Assembly: GCF_002197985.1 (NCBI RefSeq)
Contig: NZ_NBYK01000003.1
Span: 262,895 to 326,894 of the forward strand
Source: Halopseudomonas aestusnigri
Lineage (GTDB): Bacteria; Pseudomonadota; Gammaproteobacteria; Pseudomonadales; Pseudomonadaceae
Direction of reading: 5' to 3'
DNA length: 64,000 nucleotides
The notes below the pieces were generated by a model, which saw nothing but the letters and a program-made list of their open reading frames with translations, searched no databases and was not told where the DNA came from. Positions 20,464 through 28,841 of the stretch are shown here, piece by piece (positions within the stretch are counted from its first letter, which is position 1; each line of letters begins with the position of its first letter). The position numbers and the translations under genes were made by a program.

Positions 20464-22677
20464 TCAGAAGCGGTACTTGGCCGTCGCTGTCACGCTGCGC
20501 GGAGCGCCGTAGGTCAATGCGCCATAGGCGTCGAAGATGTCGAAGTACTTCTCATCGGTGACGTTGTTGGCGTTTAGCTGCGCCGACAGGTTGTCAGTGA
20601 TGTCGTAGCGCGCCATCAGGTTGACCAGTGCGTAGGCGTCCTGCTCGATTTTCTCCAGTTGATCGTCGGGGTTGGTTGCATAGGTATAGATGCTGTCCTG
20701 CCAGTTGACGCCGCCGCCAATGGTCAAGCGATTCCACTCACCCGAGAAGCGGTAAGTAGTGAAGGTGCGCAGCAATTTTGTCGGGTACAGGGTGTTGACG
20801 GCTTTGCCGTCAGCGTCTTCGACTTCAAACTGGGTATAGCCAGCACCGATGTTCCAGCCGGGCGTCAGCTCGCCAGACATCTCCAGTTCGAAGCCCTTAC
20901 TGGTAGCGCCTTCGCTGGCTTCATAGGCAAGTTCGCCAGTCGGACTGCCCGGAATCACTACCCCGGTGCTGACAGCCAGGTTGTCCTGTTCGATCTTGAA
21001 GATGGCGGCGGAGGCGTTCAATCGGCCGTCGAACAGTTCGCTTTTCAAACCCAGCTCATAGCTCTTGCCGACAATCGGCTCAATCTGCTGGCCGTTGGCA
21101 TCGCGCTCGGACTGGGGCAGGAAGATATCGGTGTAGCTGGCGTAGGCCGACACGCTGTCGGTCAGGTCGTAGACGACGCCGGCGTAGGGTGTCAGCTCGT
21201 GGTTGACGTCGGTTTTGCTGACCGCGGAATAGATATCGTCAGCTTCTTTCTCGTAGTTGCTGTCCCGTGCGCCCAGAATCACCTTCAGATCGTCGGTGAT
21301 GTTCAGGCGGGTGGCTGCGTAAAGTCCGTGCTGAGTAACGTCACCGTAACCGTAGGTGATCAGGTTGCCCCAGACCGGTTCCGGGAAATCACCGTCATAG
21401 CTGTCAAAGTCGGCGACGCCGCCGTAACCGGTCAGCGCTTGTCGTGTGTCGGCGTCGAACTTCTGCTCACTGTGGATATAGCCGAAGGCAAGGTCATGCT
21501 CGCGTTCAAACAGCGTGATCGGACCATCCAGACGAATGCTGTAGTCATCCTGCACTGTTCGGGTTTCGTATATGGCGGGGAAGCTGCTCATCGGTTCGGT
21601 ACCTGTCCTGTCCGGGTTGCCGGAGAGGTACAACAGGCGGGATTCGGCGTTGCGTTCACCCCGGGTATAGCTGAGATTCAGCTGCCAGTCATTACCGAAG
21701 CGGTGATCGAGATTGATGAAGCGGGTCTCGTAGCTGCTGTCCCACTTGCTCCAGTCGGCAGAGGTGGTTTTAGAGCGATTCCAGTCAGTGCGTGAGCCGT
21801 CTGCATACCATACCGGAAGGCCACCCCAGATGGGCGAGTCGGAATTGTTTTCCTGGCGGCTCAGCCCGAACCACAGTGTTGTGTTCTCGGTGAGGTCGAT
21901 GTCCATGGTGCCGTACAGAGTTTCGCGCTGGTTGCTGTGCAAGTCGATCCAGCTGTCACCATCGTTGTATTCGCCGACCAGACGGGCGCGCACAGTGCCG
22001 GCCTCGTTGACTGCGAAGGACACGTCTCCGAGGGTTCCCCAGGTATCCCAGGTACCGCCGCTGACTTCCACAGACCCGGTCAGATAGGTGCTGTTCGCGC
22101 GCTTTCGCGCCATATTCAGTGAGGCGGACGGATCGCCCACACCGGCCATCAGACCGTTGGCGCCGCGTACCACCTCGACGCGGTCATACATGGCCAAGCT
22201 GCTGAAGATCTCGCCGGAGCTCCACGGCTGCTCCCAGATGGTCGGCACGCCATCGATCATCAGGGCGTTGATGTCGAAACCGCGGGCGTTGAACTGGGCG
22301 CGACTGGTCTCGTAGCGGTTGACCGATACACCGACGGTGTTGTTTACGACATCCAGAATGGTTTGCAGATTCTGATCTTCAATCTGCTGCTGGGTGACCA
22401 CGGTAACCGATTGGGGGGTCTCGCGAAGGGAGAGAGTCAAAGGTGTTGCGGTGCGCGCAGCTTCGGCGGTGTAGGCGCCGGTACCCTCGGTGGTTGTGCT
22501 GCGTTGTCCCTGGCCGGTGACGCTGATTGGTGCGAGCAGCACGTCTTCTTCGCTGGCGGTCTGCGCAGCGACCGGAAGAACAGTGACGGCTGAGCCGGCG
22601 GCTAGAAGGTGAATTGCCAGAGTCAGCGGGCGAATTCCCCGGGAGGTTTGCTGACATGGGGAGGTAGTGGTCGGCAT
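20464..22677 (-). CDS. TonB-dependent siderophore receptor
   Basis: 737 residues. Outer-membrane gated channel that imports ferric siderophore using TonB energy. A signal peptide ends near AAQTASEED. The plug domain begins with a TonB-box-like APISVTGQ and contains LRETPQSVTVVTQQQIEDQ, RGFDINALMIDGVP and RVEVVRGANGLMAGVGDPSASLN. The 22-strand barrel ends in the usual C-terminal phenylalanine (ATAKYRF). There is no N-terminal STN signalling domain, so no sigma/anti-sigma surface signalling is expected. The motifs resemble the FhuE/FpvA-like hydroxamate receptor group, but the ligand is unknown. An AAGGAG ribosome site and a Fur box precede it. Confidence 0.93.
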   Translation of the reverse strand: MPTTTSPCQQTSRGIRPLTLAIHLLAAGSAVTVLPVAAQTASEEDVLLAPISVTGQGQRSTTTEGTGAYTAEAARTATPLTLSLRETPQSVTVVTQQQIEDQNLQTILDVVNNTVGVSVNRYETSRAQFNARGFDINALMIDGVPTIWEQPWSSGEIFSSLAMYDRVEVVRGANGLMAGVGDPSASLNMARKRANSTYLTGSVEVSGGTWDTWGTLGDVSFAVNEAGTVRARLVGEYNDGDSWIDLHSNQRETLYGTMDIDLTENTTLWFGLSRQENNSDSPIWGGLPVWYADGSRTDWNRSKTTSADWSKWDSSYETRFINLDHRFGNDWQLNLSYTRGERNAESRLLYLSGNPDRTGTEPMSSFPAIYETRTVQDDYSIRLDGPITLFEREHDLAFGYIHSEQKFDADTRQALTGYGGVADFDSYDGDFPEPVWGNLITYGYGDVTQHGLYAATRLNITDDLKVILGARDSNYEKEADDIYSAVSKTDVNHELTPYAGVVYDLTDSVSAYASYTDIFLPQSERDANGQQIEPIVGKSYELGLKSELFDGRLNASAAIFKIEQDNLAVSTGVVIPGSPTGELAYEASEGATSKGFELEMSGELTPGWNIGAGYTQFEVEDADGKAVNTLYPTKLLRTFTTYRFSGEWNRLTIGGGVNWQDSIYTYATNPDDQLEKIEQDAYALVNLMARYDITDNLSAQLNANNVTDEKYFDIFDAYGALTYGAPRSVTATAKYRF

Positions 22678-22704
22678 GTAACGCGCTCCTTTTTATATGC
22701 TAGT

Positions 22705-22723
22705 GATTATGAGAATCGTTCGC
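22705..22723 (-). promoter_or_regulatory. Fur box upstream of the TonB-dependent receptor
   Basis: The 19-mer GATTATGAGAATCGTTCGC matches 14 of 19 positions of the Fur consensus and lies about 28 bases before the start codon. On the minus strand a CATAAT (22711-22706), usable as a -10, lies inside it. Iron-dependent repression is inferred. Confidence 0.7.
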
Positions 22724-22828
22724 ATTGTATTTACATATTGAGCGGAACGCAAAGAGTGACTGACTTGGGTTGCTGCGGAGTGGGGAGGGTTGGTCTGCGA
22801 GCACCGCCAGGGTGCCCGCGGTCCGGGA

Positions 22829-23443
22829 TTACTGCGCTTGATCTTGCCGCAGGGTGGCGCGGCTCCAGTCGAGCAGCTGCTGGGCCAGGGTATCGGCGGC
22901 ACTGCTGAGGCCGTCGACCACGGCGGGCACGGCGGTGTCGGTCAGCGGTTGACTGACGCGGAAGTGACGGCTGGCAATGACGCCGCGTGAGCCGGGATCA
23001 ACCAGCTTGGCATCCAGCTCGATGATGGCACTGACACTGTCGCCCCGGTACAGCGTCTGGAACTGGCGCAGGTCGCTGTAGAGCTGGATGTCGGTCTGCA
23101 GCGCATGAACCTCGGTACTGACGCTTTTGAAGCTGCCACTTTGCTGGAACGCCTGCACCAGATGTTCACGCAGCAGAACGGGGTTAGGGTCGGTCCAGCG
23201 CGCACCCTGGTAACTGGTCAGGGTATTGCCCTCAGGCGTCACCATGATCCTTGGGGTCTGCAGCGAGTAGCTGGCAGTCGGCGTAATGATGCGCAGCGAG
23301 TGGGGCAGCGGAGGCTGGCTGCTCGTGGCCAGCCGAGGTGCAGGCAGTTGATAGGTGGTCAGCGGCTCGCTCTCGGGTAGCACCGAGCAGGCTGACATCA
23401 GCGTCAGTCCGAGCAGTCCGGCGGCCAGGCGGATACGGGTCAT
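22829..23443 (-). CDS. ABC transport auxiliary lipoprotein (PqiC-like)
   Basis: 204 residues. A lipoprotein signal ends in LMSAC, with the acylated Cys at 19. The mature part has the family pattern TYQLPAP near the start, then ITPTASYSLQTPRIMV and YQGARWTDPNPVLLREHLVQAFQ. Such lipoproteins accompany MCE-type lipid transporters and are thought to be anchored in the outer membrane. It is the last gene of a four-gene unit and overlaps the MCE gene by 4 bases (ATGA). A similar permease-ATPase-MCE-lipoprotein set exists elsewhere in Pseudomonas genomes (from recall, PA3211-PA3214 in P. aeruginosa). Confidence 0.85.
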   Translation of the reverse strand: MTRIRLAAGLLGLTLMSACSVLPESEPLTTYQLPAPRLATSSQPPLPHSLRIITPTASYSLQTPRIMVTPEGNTLTSYQGARWTDPNPVLLREHLVQAFQQSGSFKSVSTEVHALQTDIQLYSDLRQFQTLYRGDSVSAIIELDAKLVDPGSRGVIASRHFRVSQPLTDTAVPAVVDGLSSAADTLAQQLLDWSRATLRQDQAQ

Positions 23444-24378
23444 GGGGTGAACTCCTGTTGCGCTTCGCGGCCGAGCAGGAAGCGGGTTGGATCGTCCTGC
23501 AGGCGGCGGCTGAGTAATCTGAGGTCGGCCAGGGTATTGCGCAGGTCGTTGAGCGCCGGGTCAAGCTGACCCAGGCCCTGGGCTCCGCTGCTCAGTGCGT
23601 TGCGGTTTTCGCTGAGGATCTTTTCAAGCTGGCTACTGGTTTCGGCTATGGAGTCCATGGCCTGACGGGCGCTTGCGAGAGTGGCGGCGCCATCGTTGCT
23701 GAGCAGCTGGTCGGTGCGCGCGATCATCTGGTTGCTTCGCTCCAGGGTTTCGGTCGCTGCCTTGCTGGTAGCGCGCAGTTCTGCCAGCAACTGCTGCACG
23801 TTACCGTCGGGGTTGGCAATGCTGTGAGTTGCCTGATTGAGACCTTCAAGCGTCATGCTGAAACTGTTGACGTTTTCCTCGGACAGCACCTTGCGGGCGC
23901 TGACGATCAGCTTGTTGATATTGGTCATCAGGTCTTCGCCGTTGGCGAGCAGGGCGGAGATAGGGGACGGGATGGCTTCGATAATCGGATCCTGCCCTTT
24001 CGCGGCTGTCAGCGGCGGGCTGTCAGGGTCGTTGTGCGTCAGTTCGATCACCGAGGTACCGGTAATGCCGGTGAAGGACAGCCGTGCCTTGGTTGCCCGG
24101 GTGATCGGGACACTGGAGTCGATGCGGATGCGCGCACGTACAATGCGCGGATCGTCGGCATCAAGCCCCAGCTCGGTGATCTCGCCAATACGGATACCGC
24201 TGAACTGCACCGCGCTGCCGCGTGACAGACCTGTGACCGACTGCTTGAAGACAACGGTGTAGTAACGCTGGTCATCCGCGGTGCTCGAGTTGCTCAGCCA
24301 GATCGCAAAGACGATGGCTGCCAGCGCCGAGAGCACGGTGAACAAACCGATCAACACATGGTTGGCACGTGTTTCCAT
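23440..24378 (-). CDS. MCE/MlaD-family periplasmic lipid-binding protein
   Basis: 312 residues. One N-terminal membrane helix (about 7-29) anchors it in the inner membrane. A single MCE domain follows at about 38-115 (VTGLSRGSAVQFSGIRIGEITEL). The rest is a long alpha-helical tail (about 150-290), longer than in E. coli MlaD. MCE proteins form hexameric rings that pass phospholipids between the membranes. The helical tail could form a tube or needle as in PqiB/LetB-like proteins. It lies 6 bases after the ATPase gene. Confidence 0.9.
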   Translation of the reverse strand: METRANHVLIGLFTVLSALAAIVFAIWLSNSSTADDQRYYTVVFKQSVTGLSRGSAVQFSGIRIGEITELGLDADDPRIVRARIRIDSSVPITRATKARLSFTGITGTSVIELTHNDPDSPPLTAAKGQDPIIEAIPSPISALLANGEDLMTNINKLIVSARKVLSEENVNSFSMTLEGLNQATHSIANPDGNVQQLLAELRATSKAATETLERSNQMIARTDQLLSNDGAATLASARQAMDSIAETSSQLEKILSENRNALSSGAQGLGQLDPALNDLRNTLADLRLLSRRLQDDPTRFLLGREAQQEFTP

Positions 24379-24384
24379 GGCTCT

Positions 24385-25179
24385 TTACTCTTCTGCTGCA
24401 AGGTGTTGGTACGCGGCGGCACGTCCGCGCGGACCGTGGAAGTAGTCTTGTACCCAGGTGTCGTCGGTCTGGGCAACGCGCTCCAGGGTGTCGGCGATCA
24501 GGACGCGCTTCTGGGACAGCACCGCGACCCGGTCACAGATGGCGTAGAGGGTATCGAGGTCGTGGGTAACCAGAAACACACTCAGCCCCAACGCATCACA
24601 CAGGGTGCGAATCAACTGGTCAAACGCGGCTGCACCAATGGGGTCGAGACCCGCGGTGGGCTCGTCGAGAAACAGGATGTCGGGGTCCAGTGCCAGCGCA
24701 CGGGCCAGTGCGGCACGCTTGACCATGCCGCCCGACAGCATGGATGGATATTTGTCGGCAGCCTCCGCTGGCAGCCCTGTCAGCAGCACTTTCATGCGAG
24801 CCAGGTGGTCGGCGTCGCGGCGGCTCAGGCCAATATGCTCAACCAGCGGCAGGGCAATATTTTCGGCCACGGTCAGCGAGGAAAACAGCGCGCCGGACTG
24901 GAACAGCACGCCGAAGCGGCGCTCCTGCAACGAGCGCTGTTCCTCCGACAGGGTTTGCAGGTCCTGACCAAACACCTTTACCGAACCGGCGTTAGGACGG
25001 CGCAGGCCGACGATCGAGCGCAGCAATACCGACTTGCCGGTACCGGAGCCGCCGACTACGCCAAGTACCTCCCGCGGCATGATGTCGAGGTCGAGGTTGT
25101 CGTGCACGGTCTGCTTGCCGAAGCGGTTGACCAGGCCGCGTACCTCAACGATGGGTTTGGCTACGGTTGTGTTCACCAT
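24385..25179 (-). CDS. ABC transporter ATP-binding protein of the MCE/Mla system
   Basis: 264 residues from the ATG at 25179, which overlaps the permease stop by 7 bases. All nucleotide-binding motifs are intact: Walker A GGSGTGKS (43-50), signature LSGGM (148-152), Walker B ILFLDEP (168-174) and the switch histidine in VTHD. The LSGGM variant instead of LSGGQ is typical of MlaF-type ATPases. It powers lipid movement with the adjacent permease. Confidence 0.93.
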   Translation of the reverse strand: MVNTTVAKPIVEVRGLVNRFGKQTVHDNLDLDIMPREVLGVVGGSGTGKSVLLRSIVGLRRPNAGSVKVFGQDLQTLSEEQRSLQERRFGVLFQSGALFSSLTVAENIALPLVEHIGLSRRDADHLARMKVLLTGLPAEAADKYPSMLSGGMVKRAALARALALDPDILFLDEPTAGLDPIGAAAFDQLIRTLCDALGLSVFLVTHDLDTLYAICDRVAVLSQKRVLIADTLERVAQTDDTWVQDYFHGPRGRAAAYQHLAAEE

Positions 25180-26306
25180 CCCATCTCCATATAGAACAGG
25201 GCGGCCAGCGCATCGACCAGAATCACCACAAAGATGCATTGCACCACGCTGGAGGTGGTGTGCTCTCCGACCGATTCGGCGCTGCCCGAGACCTTGAAGC
25301 CCTCAAGGCAGCCAATGATGGCGACCAGAAAGGCAAATACCGGCGCCTTGGCCATGCCCAGCAGGAAGTGCTGCACACCGACATCGTCGTGCAGCAGGTT
25401 GAGGAACATGACCGGCGAGATGTCCAGACTGAAGGCGCAGACCATGGCGCCACCCAGCAAGCCCGATAGCATGGCGATGAAGGTCAGCGCCGGCAGGGTA
25501 ATCAGCAGGGCGATGACCCGTGGCAACACCAGCAGTTCAAGCGGGTTGAGACCGAGGGCGCGAATAGCGTCGATTTCTTCATTGGATTTCATCGAGCCAA
25601 TCTGTGCGGTGAACGCGCTGGCGGTCCGGCCTGCCATCAGAATTGCGGTCAACAGCACGCCGAATTCGCGCAGGAAGGAAAATGCCACCAGGTCTACGGT
25701 GTAAATGCTGGCGCCGAAGGTCTGCAAGACGGTGGCGCCGAGGAAGGCGATGACCGCGCCGACCATGAACGTCAGCAGGGCGACGATCGGCACCGCATTT
25801 AGCCCGGTCTGTTCAATCTGTACCGCGATGGCGGTAGGGCGCCAGCTGCGGGGTCGGAACAGGCTGCTAAACAGTCCGCTCAGGGTCAGGCCAATAAAGC
25901 CCAGCAGCTCGATGACGTGGGCCCAGTGCTGTCCCATGCTGACACCGATGCGCTCGAGCATTTCAACCAGCGGATTTGCGGCTGCCTGCTCCGGATCGGG
26001 GCCCGGTGGGCAGGTCGTTGCGATACGGGCCAGCAGTGTCTGACGTTCCCGGTTCAGGCCGGTGTCCCCACTCAGGACCTGTTGCAGCCGGTCAACGCCT
26101 AACATGTCGCAGATCAGCTGCGCGCCTGCGGTGTCGATGTGAGCGATGTCGCTGAGGTCAATCCGGGCCTGCTTTACCGCATCACCCGGCAGGTCGGCGA
26201 TCAGGCTGCGAAGCTCGGCGTAATTGGCCAGGGTCCAGTCGCCGGCCAGACACAGGCTGTCGCACTGGGCGTCCGGTAGGCGAATAAAGGGAGATGTATC
26301 GGGCAT
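25173..26306 (-). CDS. MlaE-family ABC permease with fused STAS domain
   Basis: 377 residues. The first 90 or so residues form a STAS-like domain (ARIDLSDIAHIDTAGAQLI), equivalent to the separate MlaB protein in E. coli. The MlaE permease domain (about 120-377) has five or six helices with FLREFGVLLTAILMAGRTAS and EEIDAIRALGLNPLELLVLPR. This STAS-permease fusion is known from other Mla-like systems. It is the first gene of the four-gene transporter unit. No soluble MlaC-like carrier gene is present in the cluster. Confidence 0.92.
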   Translation of the reverse strand: MPDTSPFIRLPDAQCDSLCLAGDWTLANYAELRSLIADLPGDAVKQARIDLSDIAHIDTAGAQLICDMLGVDRLQQVLSGDTGLNRERQTLLARIATTCPPGPDPEQAAANPLVEMLERIGVSMGQHWAHVIELLGFIGLTLSGLFSSLFRPRSWRPTAIAVQIEQTGLNAVPIVALLTFMVGAVIAFLGATVLQTFGASIYTVDLVAFSFLREFGVLLTAILMAGRTASAFTAQIGSMKSNEEIDAIRALGLNPLELLVLPRVIALLITLPALTFIAMLSGLLGGAMVCAFSLDISPVMFLNLLHDDVGVQHFLLGMAKAPVFAFLVAIIGCLEGFKVSGSAESVGEHTTSSVVQCIFVVILVDALAALFYMEMGW

Positions 26307-26313
26307 TGGGGAT

Positions 26314-26338
26314 GCCTGCGCCGTTGGGAGGCGCAGGC
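26314..26338 (-). terminator. Stem-loop between yhcB and the MCE transporter operon
   Basis: GCCTGCGCC (26314-26322) and GGCGCAGGC (26330-26338) form a perfect 9-bp stem with a 7-base loop in the 39-base gap. There is no U-run, so it may be an intercistronic structure rather than a full terminator. Confidence 0.5.
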
Positions 26339-26345
26339 TCGGGGG

Positions 26346-26807
26346 TCATGGCTTGCGTTTGATGCCGAAGTCTTCGGACAGGGTGCCCGGGCCAGCGGCG
26401 TCCTTGGGCGCATAGTCGCGCGGCGGCTCAAGGGTGTCGAATGCCGGTTCTGCCTGGGAGCGAGACGAACTGTGCACGATGCCGGCATCCTGATCGAGCG
26501 CGGCCAGCAGACGCTGACGCGTCATGTCGTCGGGTGCCAGCTCAACGGCGCCATGGGTAAGGTGTTCCTGAATGTCCTGATAGCTGCGATTCAGGCGGCT
26601 GGCCAGGGTGGCGGTGGTCTTGAAGTGGGCGGCCACTTCCTGCTGATACTCTTCAAAACGCAGTTGCAGGCTCTCCAGCTGGGCCTGCGCGCTGCTATTA
26701 CTGCCGCCGCTGACGCGCCGGGATACCTGCGCCAGCACGATGCCGACGACGACGCCCACTGCCAGTGCAATGGCTGCTGCAATCCACAGGTTTTCGCTTG
26801 CTTCCAC
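26346..26807 (-). CDS. yhcB: YhcB/ZapG-family (DUF1043) cell-envelope protein
   Basis: 153 residues from a GTG start preceded by a GAGGGA ribosome site. One N-terminal membrane helix (about 7-27) is followed by a coiled coil (about 38-85; LESLQLRFEEYQQEVAAHF, TATLASRLNRSYQDIQEHL), the DUF1043 hallmark. YhcB/ZapG links division, cell width and lipid or LPS balance in E. coli. The C-terminal tail is polar and probably disordered. The 243 bases between its start and the next gene (26808-27050) show no clear feature beyond likely divergent promoters. Confidence 0.88.
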   Translation of the reverse strand: MEASENLWIAAAIALAVGVVVGIVLAQVSRRVSGGSNSSAQAQLESLQLRFEEYQQEVAAHFKTTATLASRLNRSYQDIQEHLTHGAVELAPDDMTRQRLLAALDQDAGIVHSSSRSQAEPAFDTLEPPRDYAPKDAAGPGTLSEDFGIKRKP

Positions 26808-27050
26808 CTTGGGTCCCTCATCTTTAGGTTGGTGCTATCAGTCCAGCGGGTGCTGCCTGTCCGAACCATGTGGTTACGGTAACGACATTTGCCGGCCAAG
26901 GCTAGGGCATTTGCACCTAAACGATGGTGGGGGGCAGGCAACTTGTCAGTGTTGTCAGGCAGGGTTCAGAATACGGCGTTTGAGTGTCGCAGCACCCTCT
27001 GGTTCCGCTGATGCGACGCCCCAGCCCACGCAGTAGTCACGGAGTCGGTC

Positions 27051-27683
27051 ATGTCCAGAGCGAGTGAAGAGTCAATTGTTATCGAAGGGCCGTGTGGTCC
27101 TCTTGAAGCGCTGCTGACCCGTGGCGATGTGCCCGGACTTCTGGCAGTGATCTGTCATCCCAACCCCGTGCAGGGCGGGACCATGCACAACAAGGTAGTG
27201 CATACCCTGATGCGCACAGCACGGGATCTGGGGGCCAGTACCCTGCGTTTCAATTTTCGCGGCGTGGGTACCAGTGCCGGGCAGCACGACTATGGCATTG
27301 GCGAGGTGGATGACTGCCTGGCGGTGATTGACTGGGTCCTGCAGCACGAGGACGTATCGCGTCTGTGGCTGATGGGGTTCTCCTTTGGCGGCTTCGTCGC
27401 CGCTGCGGCGGCGACGCGACTGGCCCAATGGCCCGAGCGTCTGGTGTTGGTCGCACCGTCGGTTGAAAAGCAGGATTTCGCCGCGCTCAAGCCGCTGGCA
27501 GGGCCGGCCAGCGTCATGATGGGCGAGGACGATGACGTGGTCGCACCTGAGGCTGTTTACGCAGCCTTCGCCGACGAGCGCGGGGCTGAGGTTGTCCGCT
27601 TTGCCGGCACCGGGCACTTCTTTCACGGCAAGTTGGTGCTGCTTAAAGCCGAAGTGGAGCGGGTTCTGACGGATCAGGCTTGA
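27051..27683 (+). CDS. Alpha/beta hydrolase (COG2945 type)
   Basis: 210 residues. An alpha/beta-hydrolase fold of the small dienelactone-hydrolase-like group. The strand-turn CHPNPVQGGTMHNKVV and RFNFRGVGTSAG are family marks. The nucleophile Ser111 is in GFSFGG, the acid is in GEDDDVV (Asp160-162) and the base is His189 in GTGHFFHGK. The substrate is unknown. It lies between yhcB and zapE and is followed 65 bases later by zapE on the same strand. Confidence 0.85.
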   Translation: MSRASEESIVIEGPCGPLEALLTRGDVPGLLAVICHPNPVQGGTMHNKVVHTLMRTARDLGASTLRFNFRGVGTSAGQHDYGIGEVDDCLAVIDWVLQHEDVSRLWLMGFSFGGFVAAAAATRLAQWPERLVLVAPSVEKQDFAALKPLAGPASVMMGEDDDVVAPEAVYAAFADERGAEVVRFAGTGHFFHGKLVLLKAEVERVLTDQA

Positions 27684-27748
27684 TTGCCAAGGGGCGATGC
27701 TGGCGTTAGAGTATCGCTCCCTTCGATGTCCCTACTGGTATTGCGTGC

Positions 27749-28840
27749 ATGTCTCCCCTTGAACGATACAAGGCCGATCTTCAGCGCCCCGACTTCTTTC
27801 ACGACCCTGCTCAGGAGCGTGCGGTTCAGCATCTGCAGCGGCTATTCGATGATCTGATTCGCAGCGAAAGCGAACGCACAGGGTTTTTCGGGCGGTTTCG
27901 CAAGCGCAAGCCGGAACCGGTCAAGGGCCTGTATTTCTGGGGTGGCGTAGGGCGCGGCAAGACCTATCTGGTCGATACCTTTTTTGATGCGCTGCCCTTC
28001 GAGCGCAAGATGCGCACGCACTTTCACCGTTTCATGCAGCGGGTGCATCACGAGCTCAAGGGCTTGAAGGGCGAAAAGAATCCGCTGAAGCTGATCGCGG
28101 CGCAGTTTGCCAGCGAGGCGCGCGTCATCTGTTTTGACGAGTTCTTTGTTTCCGACATTACCGATGCCATGATTCTGGGCAGTTTGATGGAAGAGTTGTT
28201 CGCCCAGGGCGTGACTCTGGTGGCAACCTCCAACATCGTGCCCGATGGCTTGTACAAGGATGGCTTGCAGCGCGCGCGTTTTCTGCCTGCCATTGCCCTG
28301 CTCAATCGTCACACCGATGTGGTCAATGTGGACAACGGCGTCGACTACCGTCTGCGCGCACTTGAGCAGGCGGAGCTGTATCACTACCCGCTGGATTGCG
28401 ACGCCTATGGCAGCCTGAAGCGCAGCTTCGACAGTCTGGTGCCCGATATCAATGAAGTTGTCGAGGCCGAGGAACTGATCATCGAGAACCGCCCGATCAA
28501 GTCGGTGCGGGTCTGTGAGGATGTCGCCTGGTTCGAGTTTCGTGAGCTGTGCGATGGCCCGCGTAGCCAGAACGACTACATTGAGCTGGGCCGCATCTTC
28601 CACGCGGTGCTGATTTCCAATGTTGAACAGATGGGGGCTGCCAAGGATGACATGGCGCGTCGCTTCATCAACCTGGTCGACGAGTTCTATGACCGTAACG
28701 TCAAGCTGATTCTGTCTGCCGAAGTGCCGCTTAAGGATCTCTATTCCGGCGGACGCCTGGATTTCGAGTTCCAGCGCACGCTGAGCCGTCTGCTGGAAAT
28801 GCAGTCACACGAGTTTCTTGCGCGTCCGCACAAACCCTGA
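27749..28840 (+). CDS. zapE: Cell division protein ZapE (AFG1-like ATPase)
   Basis: 363 residues. A P-loop ATPase that associates with the Z ring in E. coli and is related to mitochondrial AFG1/LACE1. Walker A is GGVGRGKT at 65-72. Walker B is VICFDEFFVSD at about 125-135. Sensor-like VATSNIVPDGLYKDGLQRARFLPAI is intact, as is the C-terminal FEFQRTLSRLLEMQSHEFL. Its stop lies 1 base from the stop of the convergent AraC-type gene, with no terminator between them. Confidence 0.95.
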   Translation: MSPLERYKADLQRPDFFHDPAQERAVQHLQRLFDDLIRSESERTGFFGRFRKRKPEPVKGLYFWGGVGRGKTYLVDTFFDALPFERKMRTHFHRFMQRVHHELKGLKGEKNPLKLIAAQFASEARVICFDEFFVSDITDAMILGSLMEELFAQGVTLVATSNIVPDGLYKDGLQRARFLPAIALLNRHTDVVNVDNGVDYRLRALEQAELYHYPLDCDAYGSLKRSFDSLVPDINEVVEAEELIIENRPIKSVRVCEDVAWFEFRELCDGPRSQNDYIELGRIFHAVLISNVEQMGAAKDDMARRFINLVDEFYDRNVKLILSAEVPLKDLYSGGRLDFEFQRTLSRLLEMQSHEFLARPHKP

Positions 28841-28841
28841 T

